Below, piece after piece: positions 1 to 7,325 of a DNA stretch of 11,387 bases. Position 1 is the first letter of the stretch. The number at the start of each line of letters is the position of its first letter. The stretch covers positions 1-11,387 of the forward strand of contig JBEKFO010000091.1 of NCBI GenBank assembly GCA_050013275.1. The letters are read 5' to 3'. The notes below the pieces were generated by a model. That model worked only from the letters and a program-made list of their open reading frames with translations, was not told the origin of the DNA and made no database searches. This DNA comes from Roseiarcus sp050013275 (GTDB lineage Bacteria; Pseudomonadota; Alphaproteobacteria; Rhizobiales; Beijerinckiaceae). The translations under genes and the position numbers were made by a program.

Positions 1-728
1 GCCGCCACGTTGGCGGCCTGGAACAAATTGTCGATGGTGCGGCGGATCGGCGCGCCGCGCGGCTGCGTCACCCATTCGTAGCTCCCGAGGCTCGCGATCG
101 AAACCGGACCTCGCCCGAGCAAAGGATGGCCGCGCCGCACGATCAGCCGCGCTTCCTCGACGCCGATCGTCAGGCTGTCGAACAGCCGCGGGTCGAGATC
201 GTCGGGCACGCGCGCGATGATGAAATCGAGCCGCGAGGCGAGCAGATCGCGCGCCAAGACGCTGCTGTTGTCGATCTTGATGTTGAGCTCGATCGACGGC
301 GCCTTGGCGCGAATTTGCGCCACGGCCGGCGCCGCAAGATCGATCGCCGGCGCGGTGACCGCGCCCAGCGAAACAACGCCGCGCCGTCCTGCGCGCAAAT
401 CGGCGAATTCCAACTCGGCCTGCGACAATTGCAACAACATCGAGCGCGCATGACGCGCCAGCGCCTGACCCAGCGGCGTCAACCGAACGCCGCGGGACAG
501 CCGCTCGCATAGCGGGGCTTCGAGCAGAGCCTCCAATTCGGCGATCATGCGCGAGGCGGCAGGCTGCGACATGTTCACCGCCTGCGCGGCGGCGCTCACC
601 ATTTCTGTTTCCGCAAGCGCCGCGATCAAGCGCAGATGCGCGACCTTCAGCCGGCTGTGCGGCGGCGGTTTAGCGGCGGTGCGCCGTCCGCGCGCCGTCG
701 ATCGAAGCGATCGGTTTTCGTCCTTCAT
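1..728 (-). CDS. gbpR: LysR-family regulator, GbpR-like (3' end beyond window)
   Basis: A continuous minus-strand frame runs from ATG at 728 to the window edge, giving about 242 codons without a stop. A typical LysR winged helix-turn-helix lies at residues 28-90, with the recognition-helix segment VNMSQPAASRMIAELE and the wing segment SRGVRLTPLG. The first part of the periplasmic-binding-like effector domain follows (residues 116-242, including LGAVTAPAIDLAAPAV). It is missing roughly the last 60-80 residues expected of a 300-residue LysR protein, because the window ends. It is transcribed divergently from the ChvE-type gene. In Agrobacterium and Azospirillum the LysR regulator GbpR sits beside chvE and controls it in response to sugars, so the same role is inferred here from position and family. 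The fold is certain; the GbpR assignment is likely, not proven. The first 25 residues are basic and low-complexity, so the true start could be slightly downstream. Confidence 0.85.
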   Translation of the reverse strand, partial: MKDENRSLRSTARGRRTAAKPPPHSRLKVAHLRLIAALAETEMVSAAAQAVNMSQPAASRMIAELEALLEAPLCERLSRGVRLTPLGQALARHARSMLLQLSQAELEFADLRAGRRGVVSLGAVTAPAIDLAAPAVAQIRAKAPSIELNIKIDNSSVLARDLLASRLDFIIARVPDDLDPRLFDSLTIGVEEARLIVRRGHPLLGRGPVSIASLGSYEWVTQPRGAPIRRTIDNLFQAANVA

Positions 729-755
729 TCCGTGCGATGCCCCCGCCGGCCGACG

Positions 756-835
756 CCGATTTTTGTAATATACCAAATGTGAATAGATAACGCCAAGTTG
801 CGCATTTGACTGTCATAACATTTTCCAACTAGCTA
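756..835. promoter_or_regulatory. AT-rich divergent operator/promoter region, LysR gene / chvE
   Basis: This is the only clearly AT-rich stretch in the first 5 kb, and it sits between the divergent regulator and sugar-binding genes. It holds an exact inverted repeat CAAATG (774-779) and CATTTG (803-808), with centres 29 bases apart (about three helical turns). It also holds TTGACT (806-811), a possible -35 for chvE with TAGCTA (830-835) as a poor -10 at a spacing of 18. The layout fits LysR-type sites between divergent promoters. The exact operator is not proven. The remaining leader (836-940) is GC-rich and shows nothing else I can support. Confidence 0.4.
767..796 (-). promoter_or_regulatory. 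candidate sigma70-type promoter of the LysR gene
   Basis: On the minus strand TTGGCG (796-791) and TATATT (772-767) are separated by 18 bases, upstream of the LysR start at 728. Both hexamers are close to the housekeeping consensus, and they lie in an AT-rich island that is conspicuous in this GC-rich window. A dyad TTTG-N8-CAAA (762-777) overlaps the -10. This would suit negative autoregulation by the LysR protein, but that is inference. Confidence 0.4.
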
Positions 836-954
836 GCCGCGCCTCGCGCGAGCGACAGCGGCCGCCGAGGTCCGTCGGCCACTGTTCCAGCCGTCGATAC
901 GGCCGCGTAGCGGCGAAGCGTTCGAGTTTTCGGATTCCATGGGAGGTATGGACA

Positions 955-2019
955 ATGAAGTTTAAATCTTTCGCCGCCGCGATCGCGCTGGGGGTGTTCG
1001 CCCTCGGCGGCGCTGCGCACGCCGGGGACAAGGGCACGATCGGCATCGCCATGCCGACCAAGTCCTCGGCGCGCTGGATCGCCGACGGCGACAATATGGT
1101 CAAGGTTCTTCAGGCCAAAGGCTACAAGACCGACCTGCAATACGCCGACAACGACATTCCCAATCAGCTCGCGCAGATCGAGAACATGATCACCAAAGGC
1201 GAGAAGGTCCTGGTGATCGCCGCCATCGACGGCACCACTCTGTCGAACGCGCTGCAGAAGGCCGCCGACGCGGGCATCAAGGTCATTTCCTACGATCGCC
1301 TGATCCGCGGCTCGGCCAACGTCGACTTCTATGCGACCTTCGACAATTTCCAGGTCGGCGTCCTTCAGGCGACCAGCATCGTCCACGGCCTCGGGCTCGA
1401 CGCCGGCAAGACCGGCCCCTTCAACATCGAACTGTTCGGCGGCTCGGCCGACGACAACAACGCCTTCTTCTTCTACAACGGCGCGATGTCGGTGCTGCAG
1501 CCCTACCTCGACAGCGGCAAGCTCGTCGTGCAGAGCAAGCAGATGGGCATGGACAAGGTCTCGACCCTGCGTTGGGACGCCGCGGTCGCGCAGGCTCGCA
1601 TGGATAACCTGCTCAGCGCCTTCTACACGAAGCAGAAGGTCGATGCGGTTCTCTCGCCCTACGACGGCCTGAGCATCGGCATCATCTCCGCGCTCAAGGG
1701 CGTCGGCTACGGCTCGAAGGATCTGCCGATGCCGGTCATCTCCGGCCAGGACGCCGAAGTGCCTTCGATCAAGTCGATCATCGCTCATGAGCAATATTCG
1801 ACGATCTTCAAGGACACCCGCGACCTCGCCAAGGTCGCGGCCGGCATGGTCGACGCAGTGGTTTCCGGCGGCAAGCCCGAAATCAACGACACCAAGACCT
1901 ACAACAACGGCGTCAAGGTCGTTCCCTCCTACCTCCTGAAGCCCGTCGCGGTCGACGCCAGCAACTGGAAAGCCGCGCTGGTCGACACCGGCTATTACAA
2001 GGCCGAACAGTTCCAATGA
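955..2019 (+). CDS. chvE: ChvE-type periplasmic multiple-monosaccharide-binding protein
   Basis: Substrate-binding subunit of an ABC sugar importer, 354 residues, the usual size for ChvE. Residues 1-23 are a Sec signal peptide: a basic start (MKFK), a hydrophobic Ala/Leu core and an AHA cleavage site before GDKG. The mature protein reads as a type I sugar-binding fold: IGIAMPTKSSARW near the N terminus, DNDIPNQLAQIENMI, then VLVIAAIDGTTL and ISYDRLIRGSANVDFYATFDN, all close to ChvE of Agrobacterium and its relatives. The start is supported by GGGAGG at 941-946, eight bases before the ATG. The divergent LysR gene and the downstream ATPase and permease complete the system. In Agrobacterium, ChvE also binds arabinose, galactose, glucose and acidic sugars and cooperates with VirA; no virulence gene is present here, so only a transport role (possibly also chemotaxis) is inferred. 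Confidence 0.93.
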   Translation: MKFKSFAAAIALGVFALGGAAHAGDKGTIGIAMPTKSSARWIADGDNMVKVLQAKGYKTDLQYADNDIPNQLAQIENMITKGEKVLVIAAIDGTTLSNALQKAADAGIKVISYDRLIRGSANVDFYATFDNFQVGVLQATSIVHGLGLDAGKTGPFNIELFGGSADDNNAFFFYNGAMSVLQPYLDSGKLVVQSKQMGMDKVSTLRWDAAVAQARMDNLLSAFYTKQKVDAVLSPYDGLSIGIISALKGVGYGSKDLPMPVISGQDAEVPSIKSIIAHEQYSTIFKDTRDLAKVAAGMVDAVVSGGKPEINDTKTYNNGVKVVPSYLLKPVAVDASNWKAALVDTGYYKAEQFQ

Positions 2020-2037
2020 TCGGCTGAGGCAATCCCT

Positions 2038-2077
2038 GGCCTCCGCGCTGACGAAGAGCGCGGAGGCCTTTTCGTTT
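2038..2077 (+). terminator. intrinsic-terminator-like hairpin between chvE and the ATPase gene
   Basis: A perfect 12-bp stem is formed by GGCCTCCGCGCT (2038-2049) and AGCGCGGAGGCC (2057-2068), with a 7-base loop. TTTTCGTTT follows at once (2069-2077). It begins 18 bases after the chvE stop codon. As a partial terminator it would yield abundant chvE mRNA and less mmsA-mmsB mRNA. It could also protect the 3' end of a processed chvE message. Confidence 0.8.
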
Positions 2078-2109
2078 CGAGTGGCGCGCCCGGTTCTTTT
2101 GCGGCATTC

Positions 2110-3675
2110 ATGAACGATGAGCGAAAAGTCGAGTTTGCGATGAACGCAATCCTGGAAATGCGGGGGATCACCAAGAGGTTTCCCGGCGTGACGGCGCTGC
2201 GCGACGTCAATCTCGTGGTCAAAGAGGGCGAGATTCATGCAATCTGCGGCGAGAACGGCGCCGGCAAGTCGACGCTGATGAAGGTCTTGAGCGGCGTCTA
2301 CCCCTTCGGCTCCTACGAAGGGCAGATCATCTACAAGGGCGAGGAGCGGCGCTTCGCCGGCATCGCCCACAGCGAACATCTCGGCGTCATCATCATTCAC
2401 CAGGAACTGGCGCTGGTGCCGCTGCTGTCGATCGCCGAAAACATCTTTCTCGGCAACGAGCCGGCCAAAATGGGGGTCATCGACTGGGCCGAGGCGTTCA
2501 ATCGCAGCCGCGAGCTCCTGCAAAAGGTCGGCCTCAAGGAATCGCCCGACGCGTTGATCACCAATCTCGGCATCGGCAAGCAGCAGTTGGTCGAGATCGC
2601 CAAGGCTCTCGCCAAGAAAGTCAAGCTGCTGATCCTGGACGAGCCGACCGCGAGCCTCAATGAAGCCGACAGCGACGCGCTGCTGAAGCTGCTGATCGAA
2701 TTCCGCGCGCAGGGCATCACCTCGATCCTCATTTCGCACAAGCTCAACGAACTGGCGAAGGTCGCCGATTCGATCACGGTGCTGCGCGACGGCACGACCG
2801 TCGAGACGATCGATTGCCACCTCGAAAAAATCAGCGAAGGCCGCATCATCAAGAGCATGGTCGGGCGCGAAATGTCCGACCGCTATCCCCATCGCGACCC
2901 CAAGATCGGGGAAAAGCTGTTCGAGATCCGCAATTGGCGGGTGGAGCATCCGCAGCACGCCGGCCGCGAGGTGATCAAGGGCGTCGATCTTCACGTCAAC
3001 AGGGGCGAAATCGTCGGCATCGCCGGCCTGATGGGCGCCGGGCGCACCGAACTGGCTATGAGCGTGTTCGGCCGCGCCTACGGCCGCAACGTCACCGGCA
3101 CGGCGGCGATGGACGGCAAGGAAATCGACATCGGCACGATCCAGAAGGCGGTGGCGAACGGCATCGCCTACGTCACCGAAGATCGCAAGTCGCTCGGCCT
3201 GGTGCTCAACGAGGACATCAAGAACAACGTCACGCTCGCCAATTTGCCCGGCGTCGCCTGGCGCGGCGTCATCGACGAGGCGCGCGAAGCCGCCGTCGCC
3301 AACCGCTATCGCGGCACGCTCAAGATCCGCTCTTCCGGGATTTACCAGCGCGCGCTCAATCTCTCCGGCGGCAATCAGCAAAAGGTCGTGCTGAGCAAGT
3401 GGCTGTTCGCCCAGCCGCAGGTGCTGATCCTCGACGAGCCGACGCGCGGCATCGACGTCGGCGCGAAATACGAAATCTACACGATCATCAACGAACTGGC
3501 CGACGCCGGCAAAGGCGTCGTCGTCATTTCCTCGGAAATGCCCGAACTCCTGGGCGTCTGCGACCGCATCTATGTCATGAACGAAGGGCGCTTCGTCGAC
3601 GAAATGCCGGCCAAGGACGCCACGCAGGAGAAGATCATGGCCTCGATCATGCGGCAATACGGAGCGGTGCAATGA
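2110..3675 (+). CDS. mmsA: sugar ABC transporter ATPase, double-NBD (MmsA/GguA)
   Basis: ATP-hydrolysing subunit that powers monosaccharide import; cytoplasmic, bound to the permease. It has 521 residues with two nucleotide-binding domains, as in RbsA, MglA and XylG. First domain: Walker A GENGAGKST (47-55), Q-loop HQE (97-99), a degenerate signature LGIGKQQ (153-159), Walker B LLILDEPTASL (from 173) and switch His in ISH (208-210). Second domain: a degenerate Walker A GAGRT in which Arg replaces Lys (309-313), signature LSGGNQQK (418-425), Walker B VLILDEPTRG (438-447), and Glu in SSEMPE at the switch position. One competent and one degenerate site is normal for this family. The start is uncertain: a second in-frame ATG at 2140 (MNAILEMRG) fits homologue N termini better, though neither ATG has a strong Shine-Dalgarno. 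The stop overlaps the permease start (ATGA at 3672-3675). Confidence 0.93.
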   Translation: MNDERKVEFAMNAILEMRGITKRFPGVTALRDVNLVVKEGEIHAICGENGAGKSTLMKVLSGVYPFGSYEGQIIYKGEERRFAGIAHSEHLGVIIIHQELALVPLLSIAENIFLGNEPAKMGVIDWAEAFNRSRELLQKVGLKESPDALITNLGIGKQQLVEIAKALAKKVKLLILDEPTASLNEADSDALLKLLIEFRAQGITSILISHKLNELAKVADSITVLRDGTTVETIDCHLEKISEGRIIKSMVGREMSDRYPHRDPKIGEKLFEIRNWRVEHPQHAGREVIKGVDLHVNRGEIVGIAGLMGAGRTELAMSVFGRAYGRNVTGTAAMDGKEIDIGTIQKAVANGIAYVTEDRKSLGLVLNEDIKNNVTLANLPGVAWRGVIDEAREAAVANRYRGTLKIRSSGIYQRALNLSGGNQQKVVLSKWLFAQPQVLILDEPTRGIDVGAKYEIYTIINELADAGKGVVVISSEMPELLGVCDRIYVMNEGRFVDEMPAKDATQEKIMASIMRQYGAVQ

Positions 3676-4925
3676 AACACGAGACCGTCACGGCTTCGGG
3701 TTCGGAGCAGGCGGACGCCCACGCCAGCTTCTGGCGGAACAACCTGCGCGATTACGGCCTGTTGTTCTCCCTGCTGGTGATCATGGGGTTCTTCTATTTC
3801 CTGACGGATGGCGTGTCGCTCGCGCCGCTCAACGTCACCAACCTCATCTTGCAGAACAGCTACGTGGTCATCATGGCGCTCGGCATGTTGCTGATCATCG
3901 TCGGCGGCAACATCGACCTTTCCGTCGGCTCGATCGTCGGCTTCGTCGGCGCGGTCGCCGCGACGATGATGGTGGGATTTCACCTTCCGGGTGTCGACGT
4001 CGACGTCAAGGTTCCCTGGGAGGCCGTCGTCCTGTTCTCGCTGGTCCTCGGCGGCGCGATCGGCGCGGCGCAGGGCTATTTCGTCGCCTTCAGCAAGATC
4101 CCCTCGTTCATCGTGACGCTCGGCGGCATGTTGATCTTTCGCGGCCTAACCGGCAACATGCTGCTCGGCCAATTCGTCGGCCCGTTTCCCAAGGCGTTCC
4201 AAGACATCAGCGCCGGCTTCATCCCGGACTTCGGCGATTTCGATTTCCTCAAGCCCCTGGTCGGCGATTCGCACTTCCACTGGGGCTCGATGTTGGTCGG
4301 AATCGTCGGCGTCGCGGCGCTGATCTATACCGGCGTGCGCCGCTGGCGCCATTCGCGCGCGCAATCGATGGAAACGGAGCCCTTCGCTCTCTTCATCGGC
4401 AAGACGGCGATCTTTTCGCTGCTGATTCTGTTCTTCAGCTACCAGCTCGCATCCTACAAAGGCTTGCCCGAAGTGCTGATCATCATGGGCGTGCTGACGC
4501 TCATCTACGCCTTCGTGACGACGCGCATGACCATCGGCCGGCGCATCTACGCGCTCGGCGGCAACAAGCTGGCGGCGCAGCTCTCCGGCATCCGGACCGA
4601 GCGGCTGACCTTCCTCACCTTCGTCAACATGGGCGTGCTCGCCGGGCTCGCCGGCCTCATCGTCGCCGCGCGCCTCAACTCGGCGACGCCGAGCGCGGGC
4701 CTTTCGTTCGAGCTCGACGTCATCGCCGCCTGCTTCATCGGCGGCGCCTCGGCCTCCGGCGGCGTCGGCAAGGTGATGGGCGTCGTCATCGGCGCCTTCG
4801 TCATGGGCGTGATGAACAACGGCATGTCGATCTACGGCCTCGGCATTTACTGGCAGCAGGTCGTCAAGGGCATCGTGCTGCTCGCCGCCGTCTACGTCGA
4901 CGTCTACCAGAAGAATAAGGGGTGA
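3672..4925 (+). CDS. mmsB: sugar ABC transporter permease (MmsB/GguB)
   Basis: Inner-membrane channel of the ChvE-dependent importer, 417 residues. After a short polar N terminus (1-27) it is a chain of hydrophobic segments, the first at about 29-45. The RbsC/XylH-family motif GGNIDLSVGS is at 78-87, followed by PSFIVTLGGMLIFRGLTG. The cytoplasmic ATPase-contact region RRIYALGGNKLAAQLSGI comes late, and the C-terminal segments carry FIGGASASGGVG and a Lys-Asn-Lys-Gly tail. A longer central insert (FGDFDFLKPLVGDSHFHWG and the segments after it) makes it larger than RbsC (about 320 residues), as is usual for GguB/XylH-type permeases. The ATG overlaps the mmsA stop by four bases, indicating translational coupling. 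The same frame is open far upstream (from 2814) but only as a shadow of mmsA. No gguC or sugar-metabolism gene follows. Confidence 0.93.
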   Translation: MKHETVTASGSEQADAHASFWRNNLRDYGLLFSLLVIMGFFYFLTDGVSLAPLNVTNLILQNSYVVIMALGMLLIIVGGNIDLSVGSIVGFVGAVAATMMVGFHLPGVDVDVKVPWEAVVLFSLVLGGAIGAAQGYFVAFSKIPSFIVTLGGMLIFRGLTGNMLLGQFVGPFPKAFQDISAGFIPDFGDFDFLKPLVGDSHFHWGSMLVGIVGVAALIYTGVRRWRHSRAQSMETEPFALFIGKTAIFSLLILFFSYQLASYKGLPEVLIIMGVLTLIYAFVTTRMTIGRRIYALGGNKLAAQLSGIRTERLTFLTFVNMGVLAGLAGLIVAARLNSATPSAGLSFELDVIAACFIGGASASGGVGKVMGVVIGAFVMGVMNNGMSIYGLGIYWQQVVKGIVLLAAVYVDVYQKNKG

Positions 4926-4935
4926 GCGGCGGAGT

Positions 4936-5056
4936 CCCCTCTCGCGCTTCGCGGGAGGGGGTCGGGGTGAGGGTCCTTAAGCCTCAGCGCTTCAGCCAAA
5001 CACCCTCATCCGGCCGCGCTTCGCGCGTCCGCCTTCTCTCGTGAACGGGAGAGGGG
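4936..5056. repeat. palindromic intergenic repeat between convergent genes
   Basis: Two hairpin units face each other. Unit 1 (4936-4960) forms an 11-bp stem with one G-U pair around a CTT loop. Unit 2 (5032-5055) forms a 10-bp stem with two G-U pairs around a TGAA loop. Between them, GGGGTGAGGGT (4964-4974) and ACCCTCATCC (5001-5010) form further near-matching inverted arms, and GCGC-TTC-GCGC makes a small hairpin near 5015-5026. The texture (CCCTCTC...GGGAGGGGTCGGGGTGAGGGT...ACCCTCATCC) resembles a dispersed intergenic palindrome I know from many Rhizobiales genomes. It may act as a bidirectional terminator or mRNA 3'-end stabiliser for mmsB and the kinase gene. There is no poly-T tract. 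Confidence 0.75.
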
Positions 5057-5061
5057 TTCGC

Positions 5062-6084
5062 TCACCCGCCTTCCACCTCCTCCATCGCCAGCCGCGCCAT
5101 TAGCGGCACGGCGGCGCCCATTTTCGCAGCGCGTTCCGGGTTGGAGGCGTTGCCGTCGAACGAGCGCTTGTAGACGCCCTGCACGATCGCGGCGATGCGG
5201 AAGAAGCTGAAGGCGATGAGAAAGGGCCAGTCCGGGATTGCCGAGAGCCCCGCGCGGCGGCAGTAAGCGGCGACGTAGGCCGCTTCGTCGGGAAGGCCGA
5301 GCGCGGCGCGGTCGACGCCCGCGAGGCCGCGAAATTCGCCGGCGTTGGGCAGCCGCCATTGCATGCACTGATAGGCGAGGTCGGCGAAGGGATGGCCGAG
5401 CGTCGACAGCTCCCAGTCGAGCACGGCGAGCAGGCGCGGCCCGCCGTGAGCGAAGATCATGTTGTCGATGCGCCAATCGCCGTGGACGAGCGCGACGCGG
5501 CCGTCATCAGCCGGCGTATGCGCGCCGAGCCACGCGATAAGCCGGTTCATGTCGGCGATTTCGCCCGTTTCGCTGGCGCGATATTGCTCGCTCCAACGCT
5601 GCAATTGGCGCGCGAAGTAATTGCCGGGCTTGCCGTAGTCGGAGAGGCCCGCCGCGGCGACGTCGATCGCATGCAGGCGCGCGAGCGCTTCGTTCATCGC
5701 GTCGTAGACCCCGGCGCGCTCCTCGCGCGTCGAGCCGGGCATCGCCGGATCCCAGAAGATGCGCCCGTCGACATGGCTCATGAGGTAAAAGACGGAGCCG
5801 ACGACGCTCTCGTCCTCGCACAGCGCCAGCGCGCGCGGCGCAGGAAAACCGGAGCCCTCCAGCGCGGCGAGCACGCGATACTCGCGCTCGACCATATGCG
5901 CCGACTTGAGCAGCTTGCCCGGCGGCTTGCGCCGCAGCACGTAGGCGCCGCTCGCCGTCGTCAGCAGATAGGTCGGGTTCGATTGGCCGGTGGCGAATTT
6001 GCGCGCTTGGCTCGGACCGACATAACCCTTCACATGCGCGCCCGCCCAGGCGTCGAGCGCGGTCGTGTCCTCGGGGAACCCCAT
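5062..6084 (-). CDS. APH-fold phosphotransferase, ACAD10/11 kinase-domain type
   Basis: A 340-residue kinase of the aminoglycoside-phosphotransferase (APH) superfamily. The N lobe has a nucleotide-loop-like GQSNPTYLL (33-41), YVLRRKPPGKLLKSAHMVERE with the candidate ATP-binding basic residue and paired Glu (48-68), and a hinge near FYLMSHVDG (99-107). The catalytic loop is VHGDWRIDN (200-208, Asp203 as base) and the metal-binding motif is VLDWELSTLGHP (221-232, Asp223). The family labelled phosphotransferase family protein is homologous to the kinase half of animal ACAD10/ACAD11 and to LvaA of Pseudomonas, which phosphorylates 4-hydroxyacyl-CoA. The adjacent dehydrogenase gene supports this reading over antibiotic resistance. 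The start is uncertain: ATG at 6084 is used, but GTG at 6093 overlaps the dehydrogenase stop as GTGA and has GAGG at a better distance. The frame stays open upstream only as a shadow of the dehydrogenase gene. Confidence 0.85.
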   Translation of the reverse strand: MGFPEDTTALDAWAGAHVKGYVGPSQARKFATGQSNPTYLLTTASGAYVLRRKPPGKLLKSAHMVEREYRVLAALEGSGFPAPRALALCEDESVVGSVFYLMSHVDGRIFWDPAMPGSTREERAGVYDAMNEALARLHAIDVAAAGLSDYGKPGNYFARQLQRWSEQYRASETGEIADMNRLIAWLGAHTPADDGRVALVHGDWRIDNMIFAHGGPRLLAVLDWELSTLGHPFADLAYQCMQWRLPNAGEFRGLAGVDRAALGLPDEAAYVAAYCRRAGLSAIPDWPFLIAFSFFRIAAIVQGVYKRSFDGNASNPERAAKMGAAVPLMARLAMEEVEGG

Positions 6085-6089
6085 CCCGT

Positions 6090-7325
6090 TCACCGCGCCT
6101 CGCTCGCGTTCGCGTAGCGCTTCAGCTCGGCCTTCGAGATGACGAGCCGATGCACCGCGTCGGGCCCGTCGGCGAGGCGCAGGGTGCGCACGTTCGCCCA
6201 CATCCGCGCGAGCGGGAAGTCCTGGCTGACGCCGGCGCCGCCGTGCATCTGCACCGCTTGGTCGATCACCTCGAGCGCGACGCGCGGCGCGATCACCTTG
6301 ATCTGCGAAATGAGCGGCGCGGCGGCGCGCACGCCTTGCGTGTCCATCGCCCATGCGGCCTTGAGGCACAGAAGGCGCGCCATTTCGATGCTCATGCGCG
6401 CTTCGGCGATGATGTCGCGATTGGCGCCGAGCGCCGAGAGCTTCTTGCCGAAAGCCTCGCGCGCTACCGAACGCCGACACATCGCCTCGAGGGCGCGCTC
6501 GGCCTGGCCGATCGCGCGCATGCAATGGTGAATGCGCCCGGGCCCCAGCCGGCCCTGCGCAATTTCGAAGCCGTGCCCGCGCCCCAGAATCAGCGCGTCC
6601 TTGCGCACGCGAACGTCAGTGAGACGAATGTGCAAGTGGCCGTGCGGCGCGTCGTCGGCGCCATAGATCGTCAGCGCCCGCACCTTTTCGACGCCCTTGC
6701 TCGCGGCGGGAACCAGCAGCATCGAATGGCGCGCATGGCGCGACGCTTCCGGGTCGGTCAGCGCCATTACGATGTAGAGCGAGCAACGCGGATCGCCGGC
6801 GCCGGAGGACCAGCACTTTTCGCCGTTGAGCACCCATTGGTCGCCGTCGAGTCGCGCGTCCATCGCGATGTTGGTCGCGTCCGACGAGGCGACGCCGGGC
6901 TCCGTCATCAAATAGGCCGAGCGCGCCCGGCCCTCGAGCAGATCGGGCAGCCAGCGCTGCTTTTGCTCGGGCGAGCCGTAGCGCTCCAGCACTTCCATGT
7001 TGCCGGTGTCGGGCGCCGAACAATTGAAGACTTCGGAGGCGAGCGACGACCAGCCCATTTCCTCCGCGAGATAGGCGTATTCGACCGTCGTCAGGCCGTA
7101 GCCCTTGTCGGAATCGGTGAGCCAGAAGTTCCATAGGCCCTGCGCGCGGGCCTTCTTTTTCAGCGATTCACGGATTTCGATCATGCGCGCGGTCGGCGTC
7201 CAGCGATCGCCCTCGCGGCCGACCTCGGCTTCGTACTCCTCTTCGAGCGGCATGATTTCATCGCGCACCATCGCGCGGACCGCGGCGATGAGCGGGCGGA
7301 CTTTGTCGGTGACGCCGAGATCCAT
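6090..7325 (-). CDS. acyl-CoA dehydrogenase, ACAD10/11-like
   Basis: FAD-dependent acyl-CoA dehydrogenase fold, 411 residues. The N-terminal helical domain (1-130) has VEYAYLAEEMGWSS. The beta domain has YLMTEPGVASSDATN (138-152) and WVLNGEKCWSSGAGDP (164-179). The C-terminal helical domain has GRIHHCMRAIGQAERALE (263-280), then QMHGGAGVSQDFPLARMW (359-376) and LADGPDAVH (384-392). The ending ADGPD-x-VH, where medium-chain enzymes carry the catalytic Glu loop, matches the ACAD10/ACAD11-type subfamily. The start at 7325 is favoured over the longer frame from 7397: GGGGAG lies six bases upstream of the ATG and MDLGVTD fits the family N terminus. It is followed immediately by the kinase gene, so the two are probably co-transcribed. 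In the ACAD11/LvaC pathway the dehydrogenase-fold partner removes the 4-phosphate to give an ordinary beta-oxidation intermediate; that role is inferred here. Confidence 0.9.
   Translation of the reverse strand: MDLGVTDKVRPLIAAVRAMVRDEIMPLEEEYEAEVGREGDRWTPTARMIEIRESLKKKARAQGLWNFWLTDSDKGYGLTTVEYAYLAEEMGWSSLASEVFNCSAPDTGNMEVLERYGSPEQKQRWLPDLLEGRARSAYLMTEPGVASSDATNIAMDARLDGDQWVLNGEKCWSSGAGDPRCSLYIVMALTDPEASRHARHSMLLVPAASKGVEKVRALTIYGADDAPHGHLHIRLTDVRVRKDALILGRGHGFEIAQGRLGPGRIHHCMRAIGQAERALEAMCRRSVAREAFGKKLSALGANRDIIAEARMSIEMARLLCLKAAWAMDTQGVRAAAPLISQIKVIAPRVALEVIDQAVQMHGGAGVSQDFPLARMWANVRTLRLADGPDAVHRLVISKAELKRYANASEAR

Noticed and set aside
2814..3671. In-frame upstream extension of the permease frame
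   Set aside because: The extension is an Arg/His-rich shadow of mmsA. The permease start at 3672 has an ATGA overlap and a family-like N terminus.
829..3672. A 947-codon open frame on the minus strand opposite chvE and mmsA
   Set aside because: It lies exactly antisense to two strongly recognised genes, has GC-biased composition (rich in Asp, Arg, Val, Ala) and no recognisable domain. It is a codon-bias shadow.
5062..6084. Antibiotic-resistance aminoglycoside phosphotransferase
   Set aside because: The APH fold is present, but the neighbouring dehydrogenase and the ACAD11-like sequence around HGDWRIDN and DWELSTLGHP favour a fatty-acid-related kinase.
6094..6525. N-terminal extension of the kinase frame
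   Set aside because: It overlaps the C-terminal coding part of the dehydrogenase in another frame and encodes Arg/Ala-rich sequence with no kinase similarity.
5359..7136. Long plus-strand frames opposite the kinase and dehydrogenase genes (5359-6117 and 6150-7136)
   Set aside because: They are antisense to well-supported genes and have shadow-type composition.
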